The notes below the pieces were generated by a model. It made no database searches. It was given only the letters and a program-made list of their open reading frames with translations, and had not been told where the DNA came from. This document shows positions 33,160 through 45,716 of a DNA stretch of 64,000 nt, piece by piece. Positions within the stretch are counted from its first letter, which is position 1, and each line of letters opens with the position of its first letter. The position numbers and the translations under genes are program-made. This stretch comes from Phlebotomus papatasi (Eukaryota > Arthropoda > Insecta > Diptera > Psychodidae). Location of the stretch: positions 19,189,078 through 19,253,077 of the forward strand of contig NC_077224.1 in the NCBI RefSeq assembly GCF_024763615.1. Reading direction: 5' to 3'.

Positions 33160-35058
33160 GGGATCTGCCTTTTACTCAAAGCATAACGATGATTGCTGAT
33201 CTTTTTAAAAATTTTAAGCAGATCACAAATTTTTTCGAAACCTTAATGGCCGATACTTTACGAATTTTGGCGCTTATCGCGTATCTTTCTCAAGTAATAG
33301 CCAATCTCTTCCAAGTTAAAAAAATCGCCGATCTTTTCCAAGGATTAATGACGATCGCCGATGTTTTACGGATTTTGAAGAATATCGCGTTGTGTAAATC
33401 GATGACTGTCGATCTTTAAAATATTTACGACGAACATCGATCTTTTAGAAATTTTAAAGTACATCGCAGATATTTGTCAAAGATTAACTAAAACTGCTGA
33501 TCTCTAGGAAACTTTGAAGCATATGGCTGATATTAATATATGAAGCATATGGCGCGATTTTGAAGGATATCGCGAATCTTGCGCAAATATGAACGACCAA
33601 CGGTTGCCGATATTTTATAACTTTTGAAGCAAATCGTCGAGCTCTATAAAATATTGGCGACGATCGCAGATCTTTTAAATATTTTGACGAATACTGCAGT
33701 GACTGCAGTTCATTTTCTAAGATTAACGAATATTGCCAATATTTTGAAAATTATACAGGAAATTTACAATTTTTCAGAAATTTTGAAAGGTACAACGAAA
33801 CTGTTTCAGAGAAAAACGACGATTGCCTATATTTTGCAAGTTTTGAAGTAGATCGTAGATCACTTCAAAATATTGACGACAATCGCCGATCTTTTAAAAA
33901 TTTTGAAGCACATAGCGAATCTCTTTAACGATAACTGCCGCATCCTAGGAATTTTTTAAGTAGATAGCTGATCTTATACGAATTTTGAAGGTTATCGCAA
34001 GTCTCGCTCAATTAACGACGATTGCCGATATTTTGTAAATTTTGAAATATGATCGTCGATCTCTCTGAAAAACTGACAATGATCGCTGATCTTCTAAGAA
34101 ATTTGAAGCATATTGCAGATAATTTCCGGATGTTACTGGAGACTGCCGATTCTCGACAAATTTTTAGGCACAACAAAACATTTATGACGATCACCGATCT
34201 TTTAGAAATTTTATAGTTCATTGCGGATCTTTGGAAAATTTTAAAGCAGATCGCTGATCTATCCAAAGCGTTGGCAGCTTTCGCCGATCATATACGGGTT
34301 TTGAAGAATACCGCGGACCTTGTTCTGCCGATATTTTTCAAATTTTTAAGCATATCGGCTATGTCTGGTGAACATTGACGATGATAGCCGAATTACTGAA
34401 TATTTTCTAAATATTTTGGTGAATACCGCAGATCATTCTCAAAGATTAACGATGATTGCCGATCTTAGGTATTTTTTAAGCAGATTGCCGTAAGGGCAAT
34501 CAACACTAACGATGATCACCGTTATTATACGAGTTTTGAAGAATACCGCGGATCTTGTCCTGCCGATATTTTCAAATTTTTAAGCAAAACGCCTATGTTT
34601 GGTAGACATTGACGATGATAGCCGAATTACTGAATATTTTCTAAATATTTTGATTAATACCGCATATCATTCCCAAAGATTAATGATGATTGCCAATCTT
34701 AGGGATCTTTTTTAAGCAGATCGCCGTGGGGGCGGATCAACACTAACGATGATCGCCGATTTTATACAAGTTTTGAAAGATATCGCGGATCTTGTCCAAG
34801 GACTAAGACCGATTGGCGATATTTTCCAAATCGCCGATCTCTTGAAAACTTTGACGATGATTGCCGATCTTTAGGAATTCTTTAAGCAGATCGCCGATCT
34901 CTTTAAACATTGACGACGATCGCCGATTTTACACGAATTTTGAAGCATATTGCGGATCTTTCTCGAAGATCAATGACGATTGCCGATCTCTCCCAAAGAA
35001 TAATGACAACCCGCGATCTGCAGCATTTTTTTTAACAGATCGTTGATGATCTTTATGT
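33160..35058. repeat. Degenerate tandem array, about 60-bp bipartite unit
   Basis: About 1.9 kb of alternating half-units. One is like GACGATCGCCGATCTTTTA then GAATTTTGAAGCA; the other is like GATCGCGGATCTTTC then TCAAAGATTAA. The combined period is near 60 bp, giving about 30 units, all diverged. Within it, a segment of about 235 bp is duplicated in tandem (34280-34514 and 34515-34749), with a third partial start at 34750. Because 60 is a multiple of three, short open frames inside (33066-33419, 33624-33851) spell repeated IADLF-like peptides. Stops scattered between them argue against a gene. Confidence 0.9.
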
Positions 35059-35059
35059 C

Positions 35060-36365
35060 TAAAATTTGCATAAAAACACTAATAATTTGTCGATTTATGG
35101 TTGATGTTTCACTCAAGGAGACCTACTTATTCACCCCTCGGCCTCGGCAATAAACCCACAGCCACATGAGGCACTGGACACATCGTAGTGAAGTGTCCAG
35201 TGGACCTCTTGATTAATCTGATGCCCTTCTAACAATGAAGTAATATTTTCCACAAAAGTCTTCTCAACTTTTTCTCTGCCGAGATTTTCCAGAGATGCTG
35301 CATTGAGACAATAGTATAATTAAAATTTTTTTAGTGACTCATTCACCTACATTTCAAAAAATGTGGGCTCATCTTGAAAAATCTCTTTCACTCTCTCTCC
35401 CTATTTTTATATTAGCCAAAAAAAAACATTCGTATTACTTTCAATATTTCAGTGAAAATGCAAAATATATTTAACGACCACGTTAAAAAAAAATGATGAG
35501 TGGAAATAGAGAGCAAACGGACATCTTCAACGGTTATTTATCATTTTGAGGCTCAACGCAGAAAAATGTAGAAAAAGAAAGAAAAGCCCGAAAAGAAAAC
35601 GAGAACGGCACTTTTGAAAAAAGCAGACTATTGATCACAAAACCCTTTTTGTCTATCTTATGACAATCATCCGAAGACGACACGTATTCGAGATTTCCGG
35701 ACGGATGTTACTAATGTCTCTCAGTGGACGGAAAAAAATGTGGCAATAACTGACAAAGAATTCCTTTTCTTGTACCATCTCCTTCAATTATGTCTCTTGT
35801 CACACATTTCGTGGTTGGAAAAAAAAGACGATGGAGGTCTCCATACAATGTATAAATTGTAATTTGTTATTGTCACTGCTATTTGTATTATATCTTGTGG
35901 CAATTTTGGCAATCGTATTTTCTTAAGCCATATAGCAATTTTTTTATTTGATTAACTCCTTCTTGGAAACACAAAGTGGCGGAAAAAGTAATTTGTCTCT
36001 TGGAGTCAGAGGAAAAACAAATAATTTTTTATTGCTCGAACTATAAAGAGAATGCAATATATACCCATTCCTTGATTTTTCTATACTTTCAGATGAGGGC
36101 CTCCCACCCTCGGGAAATCTAATTTTGACACAATTTTGCTAATATGGCATTTTATGAAGAAAAACATCACGTTGTTTAGTTGATCAATTCGTTCGATCGT
36201 TTAGTACTGTACGCCAATCGGTTGCAGATAGCGACTTAGGGTTTTCGAAGAACTTTTCATTGGACGAACCTGAAAATTTTAGTGAGCCATCGCAAATCAG
36301 TGATATTTTTAGTAACTTTTTTCGGAAAACCTTTGATAACCTAGGACATTCTCGAGTATTTGAGA
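35060..36365. other. AT-rich DNA without recognised gene
   Basis: Unique sequence with poly-A/T runs; nothing supported. Confidence 0.45.
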
Positions 36366-36425
36366 AATAGTGAGGAGTTTGCAGAAAGCGGAAGCCCCTA
36401 TAACCCGCGACAGTCTTTAAAACCG

Positions 36426-36676
36426 CACTGAGAAAAAAAGAGGGCGCGATTAACTTTTTTCCTCACAACTTTAACACTTTTTAGGTGTAATAATATATCA
36501 ACATTTTTTAATGTTAATTTTACACCTTTTTAAGGGTAAAATTAACATGAAAAATGGTAACTTTAACCCCCAATAAACCAAAAAAGGGTAATATTTACAC
36601 CGATTTTGGATCAATACTGCAGAGTAAAATTAACATTTCCGGAATGTTATTTTAACTTTTTCGGATTTCTCTCAGT
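36426..36676. repeat. MITE family A, copy 3
   Basis: Third copy of the family at 420-672, beginning CACTGAGAAAAAAAGAGGG and ending TTTCTCTCAGT. It is embedded in a GGAA/AACCC-rich low-complexity sequence that continues on both sides (36370-36425 and 36677-36865). Confidence 0.85.
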
Positions 36677-36679
36677 CAA

Positions 36680-36865
36680 TGCGTAAGGAAATGCGGAAAC
36701 TTTTGAAGAAACCCAGCGAACCCATGAGTTTGCTAAGAACGCTTGGTAACCCGGGGCCGAGGAAATTCCTTACGAAACTGAGAAACCTTCGTGCACTCAG
36801 GGAACTCGATGAATCCTCGAACTTCGGAAGTCCTCGGAAATCATCGGAACTTCAGTCACATCTCT
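36680..36865. repeat. GGAAACC-type degenerate tract beside MITE A
   Basis: Short units such as GAAGAAACCCAGCGAACCC, GGTAACCCGGGGCC and GGAACTCGATGAATCC continue the low-complexity style seen at 50860-52030. The 68-codon open frame here is an effect of this composition. Confidence 0.55.
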
Positions 36866-37176
36866 TTATCATGCGAAAAAATTGACAACTAGACAGTTGT
36901 GTAATTTTATACACAAATTTTATACACAAATTTTACACATTTTATTGACCTTACTCAAAATTGTACTGTATTATTTTTACACTATTTCAGGTAGATTTTG
37001 AACAGATTTACAAATCTGTCCAAAACGGTTATTAACCGGTAAACATAAAAGGCGGAATGCTCTAATGATTTTCACTACCATTATTTACAAAAGCAACGCA
37101 TTATTTTCAAAAACTAATTTTATTTTGGAATGAAGATTCGACCTTCATTGCCGCTCATTTCAGTGCTTTCCTTTCT

Positions 37177-37545
37177 GTACTAAAATTCTGTGGGAAAAAA
37201 ATTCTTCCTTTAAAATTAAAGCTGTTTCTGTGTATGGCTGCTTTAGTACATGCATGTTCTAAAATCTATAAAATTTCAAATAATAAATTTCAACCTTGTA
37301 GCTGCATAATGATGCTATTCCAAAGAAAAATTTAAAGGGGATATCTTTCCCCTTAACAGTTTTTAGTACATGACTTCCCATGTGCTTCTACGTAATTTTA
37401 TGTTTCTTTGTATTGGTTCCTGTCATGACTGTTTGGAGGTTTGGAACACGGCGAGGACTGGGAAAATCAGTCGAGACAGGAACCAATACAAAGTCGATAA
37501 TACAGCAGCACTTTAGAACAGTCATGTACTAAAAACAATTTTCAA
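37177..37545. repeat. TTTAGTACATG inverted-repeat family R, copy 1
   Basis: TTTAGTACATGCATGTTCTA, TTTTTAGTACATGACTTCCC and, in reverse, AGAACAGTCATGTACTAAAA. The centre holds GGTTCCTGTCATGACTGTTT paired with GACAGGAACCAATACAAAG. The copy at 57483-57930 is in the opposite orientation. Confidence 0.8.
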
Positions 37546-38875
37546 GATAAAGACTTCCTCATTTCATGCTTTGCCAAACATCTTTATTCATCAAACTAAA
37601 TTAACCCAAAATCTAATTTCGAGGATTAACATTGAGTGCACCAGTTCGCGCATTCGGCGAAGTAATGCTCACTTGTCCCTATCGTTTTCTTGTGGGAAGA
37701 ACAGCAAATTCAGCAAATGGAGTAAAAAATGACAAAATGTGTTTACATTTTTCACGTTTGTCGGTTTATTGTCGCCCAAAATAAACTCAAATCGAATACA
37801 CAAGAAGAACATCCAATCATTCGAGTATTGTATTGTGCAATGTAAAGCAAGTTAATTATCACGACAAATAATTTGCCGGTGCTTTGAAATGCAAACACCT
37901 TTCAGCATCCCACATGCCGATACTGCCCTATCTTCCTCCTGGTCAAACACTCTCAATTGAACAAGAATCTCCTGATCAGGTACACTAGTCATGTTTCACA
38001 TAAAGTGCATTGAATGGGAATGTGCCATGGCAAGTCAATCGATATCCAATTTGGATATCAGTCGATGCGCAACATTCAAATCGGGTAAAGTATGTCAAAC
38101 GACCTATCAAATTCAATGTGTAAGCCTGCAATAAATTAACTAATTATCAACGTTCCCATGCGTCCAATTATGTCCATGTTGTCTACTCTTTTGGCAGAAG
38201 CCTGCGACAAAAACGTTGTGACGTACTCCATCATGTTATTTATTTTTTTTATGTTTTACAATTGCCGCGTTTTTTGCATTACTCCATTGCTTCGGAAAAA
38301 ATACCATAAGTACAATTAGGAGATGCAATTCCATAAAATATCTCTCCTTCAAACTTCTGAGAAAACAAATCTTATTTTCCTCGCATCACCATGTCACTCA
38401 AAATCCATCCACAACTCCATGCACGCAGGTTTATGTATACAAAACTTCAAATGACCATTCTCATTTCACCTTTTCAAAAATCCAACTATTGCAAAATTCT
38501 GTAATATATTGCGCTTTATATCACGTCATTATACGTGATATTTTCGTAACTTTTTTTCCAAATGATATGCCTCCCCATTCAAAAATTCATCAGTGGGAAA
38601 ATTGTATGAAAATTAACGAGCTATTTATTTAGGGGTTTAAATCATGCCGCAGAGAAAAGTTTTAATTAAGAATGAATTTGCACAAATCACGCATTTATGG
38701 TCTTTGACATTTGACAGTAAAATGCACTTTTTAAGGTGCTGACAGATCTTGAAAACCTGAAGAATAATGACGAAAGAATATGTGGAATTGCAAAGTCGTG
38801 TTTCTACGTCTGTCTATTTAAACCGAATTGTCAACTCTTGATGATTGTGTCACGAATTATCCAAATAAAATTTTC
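37546..38875. other. Unique DNA with one perfect palindrome
   Basis: Mostly unrecognised sequence. GATATCCAATTTGGATATC near 38041-38059 is a palindrome with 9-bp arms and could be a binding site or chance. Confidence 0.4.
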
Positions 38876-39469
38876 CTAGGGTAACTGTACTAAATTTCGG
38901 CCTGCTTGCAATTTCGGCCACTTCTTATATTCTTTAAATTTCGTTGAATTTTTAAATTTTTGCATACACTACAGATTATATAATGAAAAAAATGTCGCCT
39001 CACCCAACGAGATGATGTGAAAAGACTTTGGAAGAATTCCTGAAGGACAAGGAACTATGAGAACCAAGGTGGCCGAAATATTACTTTATATTAATATTAT
39101 TTATTAATTTTGAAAAGTATTAGGAATAATTTTAGATAAAACAAAGAAGATAAATTATTTCTAAGGTTCCAAGTAACACTTTTTAAAGAGAAAAAAAGCA
39201 AAAAAAATCGATTTGTATTAGAACTATTATATTTAAAACTTACGACTTTTGCGCTTACATGCAGCTATATCGAAATTTGAAACAACCACCCTATAATCTT
39301 TTCAATTAAAAGATTTAAAAATCTACGAGAAATCCAAAAAAAATCCTGGATAATTTATAATATTTGAAAGGCAATACTGAAAATTCCCGACAAACTAAAT
39401 TTAGAAAGTTAATACTTTGAAATTCAAGTAATAAATTAAGTTATTAAAGATAGTTGTCCGAATTTTAAG
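38876..39469. other. AT-rich leader of the long-unit tandem repeat
   Basis: Contains TTTCGGCC motifs (38896-38920 and 39070), probably more decayed units of the repeat at 39470-40690. No gene. Confidence 0.4.
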
Positions 39470-40690
39470 TAAGATTGTCCGGAAGTCTTCATTGTCCGAA
39501 ATTCCAAATATCCCCGGACAGTTACGACTTGTCACAGATTCCAAGACCTTTCCAACGAATCCAAACTTACTCTAATTGATTGAAAAATACGCTTTCTAGG
39601 ATCTTTTCAACATTTGTCCTTGAAAAAACATTACTAGGAATTAGGAACGTTATCATAAACAATTAAGTATTTATAAAATTCTAGAATACTTCAAGAATTA
39701 TTTTACTAAATTCAAACATAACTGTCCAAAATCTTAATGAAATTGACCGCAATTCTGCATTGTCCGAAATTCAAATGTTACCCTTATAAAACCAATTGGA
39801 ATCAGTTAAGACTTGTTGGGGTTTCCAATACCTTCCCAATGAAACCAACCTTGGGCACATTGATTGAAAAATTTGCCCTGCATAGTCTTTTATATCTTTG
39901 GCCTTGAAAAACCCGTTATTAGGAATGACTGAAGGGCATTGTTATAAGATATTTTAGGGAGAAAATTGGGACTTCGGACAAACCTATTTAGAAGTAAAAA
40001 TGTGCTTAGGTTGCATCTACCACCGACTAGCCCTTACCGGCCTTTCCAAGTAAGCAGCGGAAACCCTAGTTCAGTATGCCGTATAGGCCATTTCATACAA
40101 TAGAGGTAGGCTGAGTAGTACAGCTCCAGATAAAACAAATAATTTAATAAAAATTTTGACTCATTTGGCATAATAGTTGACAGAATTTTTAATTGAATTG
40201 TTCGGAATTCCAATGGCTCCCTATTAAAAACCAATTGGAACCAGCTAAGATTTGTCATGAATTCCATAACCTTTCCAACAAATCCAAACTTGCCCCAATC
40301 GACTGAAAAATATGCTTTTAGCGCCTTTTAAACATTTGACCTTGAAAACAACGTCATTAGGAATGATTCAAGGGCATTTTTATTATATTTTAAAGGAAAA
40401 ATTTAGGACTTTGGGCAAATTAATCTAAAAGTTATGACATTATTAAAATATAGAAATAATTTAGTAAATACGCTATTTTAATCTATTTAAAAGAATATTT
40501 ATGAAATTTTTGGTTTAAGTTGTTAAAACTCTAAATTGTATAATACGGAATTCCAGAGAATATCTTTATAAAAGTATTTTAATCCTATTAAGACTTGTCA
40601 GGGATTTCAAGCCCTATGCTATTACTATGCTTTATAGGACTTTTTAAACATTTGACCTTGGCAATGACTCAAGGACATTTTTGTACACGG
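39470..40690. repeat. Diverged long-unit tandem repeat (about 285-440 bp)
   Basis: A series of blocks recurs in order: TTGTCCGAAATTC / CCAATTGGAATCAGTTAAGA / CCTTTCCAACGAATCC / TTGATTGAAAAAT / GACCTTGAAAA / ATTAGGAATGA. The CCTTTCCAA block is seen at about 39546, 39831 and 40271, and a weaker end of a fourth unit at about 40600. Spacing is irregular because of indels. Confidence 0.75.
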
Positions 40691-40699
40691 ACTAATTGT

Positions 40700-42465
40700 C
40701 AATATACACAATCTCTAAATCGTACCCAAATACGAAAAACCTCATGATACTTTTTATGTCTTTTCTAAAGCTTCTTATAACAAACGTTTTAAGAAAACTA
40801 TTTCAATATTCCTATACATGGTTTAATAATCCTTAGCACATATCGCAGTAAATCTTTTTTGATTTATTTGAAGTAGGTAACCCAAAATCGACAGATCACA
40901 TATGATCACGTACTCTCTCTCTATTTTTTGAGTTCGAGCAATAATATGCAATTTTGAAGGTGCTGACAGACTTTGGTAGCCGCGTGTTCTTGCGACATTG
41001 TTCCCTTGACACGATAGAGAAATTCTTTGTAGTTCCTCGTGCGTCAGAGAACCTCTATTTGAACAATAAATTCGAGAAATTGTTAATCTTGCAAAAGGAT
41101 CAAAAAAGATCAACCTTCAAAATAAATGAAAGTGAGAGGAGTTTCACAAGTTCTTTGAAATTCGCTCTGATTAAATTTGAACGAAAATTAAATATTTATA
41201 GTTGTTTGTGTTTATCATTCAACCAAATCGAGTCTCACTTTTTTTGTTAGAGGAAGACGGGGTTCTTCTGGCTGTTTAAATAGTTTTTATGACTATTTTG
41301 CTTAATGAATATGAGTAAGATAGATTTTATTGCATTAATTGGAATTTCGCCTTCCTGGCAATAAATATGAAAGGTTTTTTTTTGCAATTTATGCAGATTA
41401 TGAAAGTTTTATTGTTACAATAACAGCTGTGGAAAGAGAATTGAAGTGATTTAAAACATTTTTTTTACTAATTTTTTGACTGTTACTGATAATTTAGTCA
41501 AAGAGAATAATTTTCTGAGAGATTTAGTGGAATATTGTGAATTCTTAGCATGTCCAAACTCTTCCCCACTACTCCCTATACCGATACAAACTTGCAAATC
41601 AAACACTGTGAGTTACTTTTAAATTAATTAACAATTATAATCACGCAATAAAAGAGATTCAATTTAGATATTTAACCAAAAACAAATTGACTGCAATTTT
41701 TCATCAATAATTTTCAACGTGGTGTGCATCAACCTTAAGAGAAGAATTTATTTCATTTGAGAGTGACACACTTCTATTGCACAATCATCATAAATTTACG
41801 CTTTATTTCCTTCTGAACAGTGATCCAACCATAATAACACAAAGTTAAACATGAAAATTTGTGGTCATTCTTTCACACAATCTCAGTAACAATATAGTAG
41901 CTAATTTGCACCATCAATCAACGTATTGAAAGTCATTTGCAAAGGTATGCAAGGATTTCTAATAATGGTCATACGATGAACGGCATATTTTTTTTCATCA
42001 TTTGTCGCATATTGGAAGCAATTTCTTCGAGGTTAGAAGAAAAAAATAACCACGAAGAAATTACACTTCGAACCACATGTGATTTCTATCAAATCAATCA
42101 CCATATAACATCCATTGAAATTTGTGGTGAAGAGCAAAAAAAAAAGAGAATTTTCTTGGGTCATATAATGGCGCAAATCAAGAGCGAAGTCATGGTACTT
42201 GCGATTCTATAATACATCATTTTCCAGCACATTGATTGAAAATAAAATAATGTTGTTTTAATTGTGTTGTTCAAAACTCGTTTTTGATATATTGAAAAAT
42301 TAATAAACAAGGCCTATGATGGAGTTACTTTCTATGATCTTCATTCACTAATGGACCCTGGGTAGGGGCGCTTGGGGCAAAATGTGAAAAGCAGAAAATT
42401 TCAAAGTTCATTACTTTAGAAGACAAAAGAGTCTGATGAATGAAATTTTTAAAATATAGATTAAC
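40700..42465. other. AT-rich DNA without recognised gene
   Basis: Open frames at 40823-41250 and 41937-42212 lack start context, splice sites or recognisable motifs. Confidence 0.4.
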
Positions 42466-42471
42466 ATCATG

Positions 42472-42640
42472 TAGGGGAATGTGAGGCTACTTTGAGCTGT
42501 AGGGCTACATATATACGATTTTTCCCATATTTTTAAAAGAAAACACAAATGTTTTGTCTATCTAATTTACATTTGGTTAGAGCCCAGTTTCCTTAAAAAA
42601 AGCGAAAAAATCGTATATCAATGTCGCCCCATCTCCCCCT
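42472..42640. repeat. MITE family H, copy 2
   Basis: TAGGGGAATGTGAGGCTACT at the left; TCGCCCCATCTCCCCCTTTG at the right. It shares the TACGATTTTTCCCATATTT core with the copy at 13175. Confidence 0.85.
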
Positions 42641-43199
42641 TTGTAGTAAAAATGTAATCCATATGACGCATATTTTTTTAGTAAGTTTGACACATTGACT
42701 GAGTCCTATCGGAGTCCGTAATAGTGAAATGAAACACGACATCAGACCAAAGTTGAAAATTGTGACAATGTTGACCATTAGGGGGATTACAATTGGGTAG
42801 ACTTCAAGCGGTTTTATATGTCAAATAAACGTCAGTGACATAAAGACAGCTTTAAACAAAAAAAAAAACAAACCATATTTTAATAAGATTAATTAAAAAA
42901 GAAACAATTTGAGAAGTATTACATTTGACATTGAAAAATATAATAAATGATCCAAGGTCATTCGCATGTATAAGGAAAAAGTCTGAATGAACAACTTCTA
43001 TGCTATATAGAAATAAAAAGACACAGTTTTTAGAAGCAGTATAATAGTAGAAAACTGCGAATTAAAGAAAAAAAAAGTTAAATTACAATGTAAGGGGGGA
43101 CGTAAGTGGTATTTTAATCCTTAAGCTAGGTTTATGAAGTAGTTTAAAGGATATTCAAAGCCAGTATCTCCCATTTATTACTTATACGGTAATTACTTA
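42641..43199. other. AT-rich DNA, nothing recognised
   Basis: No shared repeat or gene seen. Confidence 0.4.
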
Positions 43200-43345
43200 A
43201 TTAATTACTTATACTGGACTTCAGACCTAAGGTTTAGACATATGGCTTAACTGCTCCAATTTCTTATTCGACAAAACTTTTTGGAAAAAATTACCTTATG
43301 ATTGGATTATTAAGAGCAAATGATCTATTAGGGATTCTGAAGCTG
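43200..43345. repeat. Family G, partial copy
   Basis: ACTTCAGACCTAAGG, ACATATGGCTTAAC, TCCAATTTCTTATT and GATTGG match the right half of the palindrome at 3118-3482. Confidence 0.65.
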
Positions 43346-43448
43346 AAGAGGCAAAACCATATCGAGCAAGGAACAGGCAGGGGTCGTTGTCACTCTTGTC
43401 ACTAAAGCAACTAAATAGCACTAAATATAATTTAAGGCGGTGGCAGCG

Positions 43449-43826
43449 AAAATCCCGAAAACCAAAATCCCGAAAGCCAAAATCCCGAACGCCAAAATCC
43501 CGAAAATGCCAAAATCCCGAAAGCCAAAATCCTGAAATCCAAAATCCCGAAAGCCAAAATCCCGAAAGTCAAAATCCCGAATTTTCGAAATCTCGAAAGG
43601 GATGAAATTATATGGAGGAAAATGTTTAGAATAATTTCCCAAGACACAGAAGATTTCCTTTTGCCTCCTGCAAGCGTGGGAGCAATCGTTGAAGTAGCTA
43701 TGACACTTTTAAGAATTCGGGATTTTGGCTTTCGGGATTTTAACCCATTCGGGATTTTGCTTTCGGGATTTTGGCGTTCGAGATTTTGGCTTTCGGGATT
43801 TTGGCTTTCGGGATTTTGACCGGGAC
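43449..43826. mobile_element. Foldback-like element with tandem-repeat arms
   Basis: The left arm (43449-43600) is nine tandem units of 15-17 bp of the form AAAATCCCGAAAGCC. The right arm (43716-43826) is about seven units of the reverse complement, CGGGATTTTGGCTTT. Between them is about 115 bp of unrelated DNA. Inverted arms that are themselves tandem arrays are the hallmark of foldback-type elements. Open frames in three phases here, spelling repeated RDFGF or KSRKP peptides, are artefacts of the array. Confidence 0.85.
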
Positions 43827-43829
43827 CTA

Positions 43830-45110
43830 ATTTAAGGACACTAAGATTTACATCACCAAAAGGACAATCTTATGAGCATTTTTTAAACAAAAAAAAGTCT
43901 AAAATGGTTTTTAGGTGCACTAAAAAAAAATTATTAAATTTTCTCAAAGGATAGCCACAATGTTGCTCTAAAATAGCTTTTAGGGAATCTCCTAAGCTTT
44001 CCAAATTGGCTCCAAAATAATAAAAATCAGTGCAGTATTAAATTTTTTTAAGCATTTTCCATTCAAATTTTGAATAATTTGTCGACATTTTCTTTAAGGA
44101 AAGGTCGTCTTAATATCTTTATCAAGTTTTCTCTTCAAGTTTTTTTTATCTTAAAAAAATTAACATTTATCCGAACCACTTTTAAATAATCAAAATCGGA
44201 TTGAAATCAGATTCATGCAGATTTTTTTTAAGTTAAATAAAAAGCCTTTTTAATCTAAGAATATTTATTTTGGAATATTATTCTCAAGCTAAAACACGTT
44301 TTCCCCCAAGAATAGCTACTTTAATCTGTGTGAATGTTTTTGTGATTTTGTCTAAAGTCATTAAAATCGGTGCAGAATTCAATCAACGATCTGAATTTCC
44401 CCATAAACATTTAAGATCCTATAAAAGGATTTTATTTGCGTTCAAAAAACGTTTCCTTGGGGTATAACCTTACTACTAAAAAATATTCTTCTAAAATACC
44501 AACTAACATAATTTCAAATGTGCCCCCCTCTTACTCAAATTCTGACTACTCTCTTCAGAAGAGGTATGTATAAATTTTCATTAAAAAGTTTAATTTCGAG
44601 TTGAAGACCTTCAGTTGTAAGTCACTTATACTAATGACCAAACTTTTCCTATCGCGAACAACATTTTAGAAAATAAAACAGCATTTAAACGAGGTTATTT
44701 GGATTAGAAACTATCCTTTCACTGAGCTGTATTACAATGCCTAATGTCCAGCATATACTTCTAATTAAGGATATGTTTTCTGTAAGAAATACATCCTTAA
44801 GAACTTAGCAATTATAGGACAGAAAACGTCTGTCACCTTCCATTTTAGCTGAGACTCATGGGAGTATTATAACACAAGACTGACAGAATTTATTCCGGAC
44901 ACGAACCACAAGAGGGGATTTTCTAAGACACGCCGTGGCACAGCACAGCGAGGTGCATTTTTACAATATCCTCTTTAAAAAAAATAGGTAAAAAGTAATT
45001 TTTCATTAAAATAGAGAAAAATGGTTCCAGAGGAACGAATCTTTTAATAAAAAATAAGTGTTTCCTATAAAAATTCTGCCTAGAATTTTTAAAGCACTTT
45101 TACACAAAAA
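43830..45110. other. AT-rich DNA without recognised gene
   Basis: Long A and T runs; a few TTAAG-rich decayed repeats. Nothing supported. Confidence 0.4.
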
Positions 45111-45114
45111 CTAT

Positions 45115-45430
45115 TCCGTAAAATTGTTCGTAAATGTTTGTGAAAAGTTCGTAAAAGTGTATTTTTTTACAAACATTGTTCGTAAAAAGATCACTTCTTG
45201 ATTATTTTCTGATCTTTCACAAACACATCTTTATAAATGTTGTACAACACATAGAAAAATGTTTGTAAAATTTTGTCATTTGTTCGTAAAGTTTTGTCAG
45301 ACAAACTAAAATTTACGAACAAATCTTTATAAAAGAATAAAGGAAACTCATCAAGTCATCATGTTAAGAAAAACTTTGTAAAAAATATACAAACTTTTAC
45401 GAAGCATTTCGTAAGTCCTCAGTAGGAATT
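45115..45430. repeat. TTCGTAA-rich inverted repeat family K, copy 2
   Basis: TTGTTCGTAAATG motifs in the left part, TTTACGAACAAAT in the right part and the end block CGTAAGTCCTCAGTAGGAAT correspond to the copy at 15790-16095. Confidence 0.75.
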
Positions 45431-45627
45431 CACAAACATTAAAAAACAATTTTGCTAAATATTTTTTCATTGTAGGAGAAATTACTCAAAAAGCTCATTT
45501 CCTTTTAAGATAGAAGAAAATGGTCTTCAGAAAAATTGTAGAGCGGTAAACACTGCCCCACATTCCCCTAGTGATTGGTAACAGCAATAATAACAAAAAG
45601 CATAAATGCAAAGGAAATTAAACTGAC

Positions 45628-45716
45628 CTTATAGTGTCAGATCGTTCATCGTCGTTCCTCTCATCTCTAATGCTTTCATTAGTCACAATCTGCTCCAGCA
45701 TCTGAATCTTCAGCAT
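45628..45716 (-). CDS. Candidate first coding exon (29 codons plus 2 nt)
   Basis: Read on the minus strand, an ATG in a reasonable context (gacc before it) opens a frame encoding MLKIQMLEQI, then a charged tail rich in D, E, R and N (residues 11-29). It runs without a stop to a consensus-like splice donor (AAG then GTCAGT). The A-rich sequence before the ATG would be 5' UTR, and after the donor the frame is followed by ordinary AT-rich DNA. The exon is hydrophilic and predicted helical, with no signal peptide. I do not recognise the protein. If real, the gene continues towards lower coordinates on the minus strand, so much of this window may be its first intron. I could not identify the next exon. 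Chance remains possible for an 89-nt segment, though the composition and donor argue against it. Confidence 0.5.

Noticed and set aside
33160..35058. CRISPR array
   Set aside because: Units are degenerate throughout with no conserved repeat/unique spacer alternation, and the sequence is eukaryotic.
43387..43819. Several overlapping open frames with repeated RDFGF/KSRKP peptides
   Set aside because: They arise in all phases from the 15-bp tandem array of the foldback element, so they reflect repeat structure and not coding selection.
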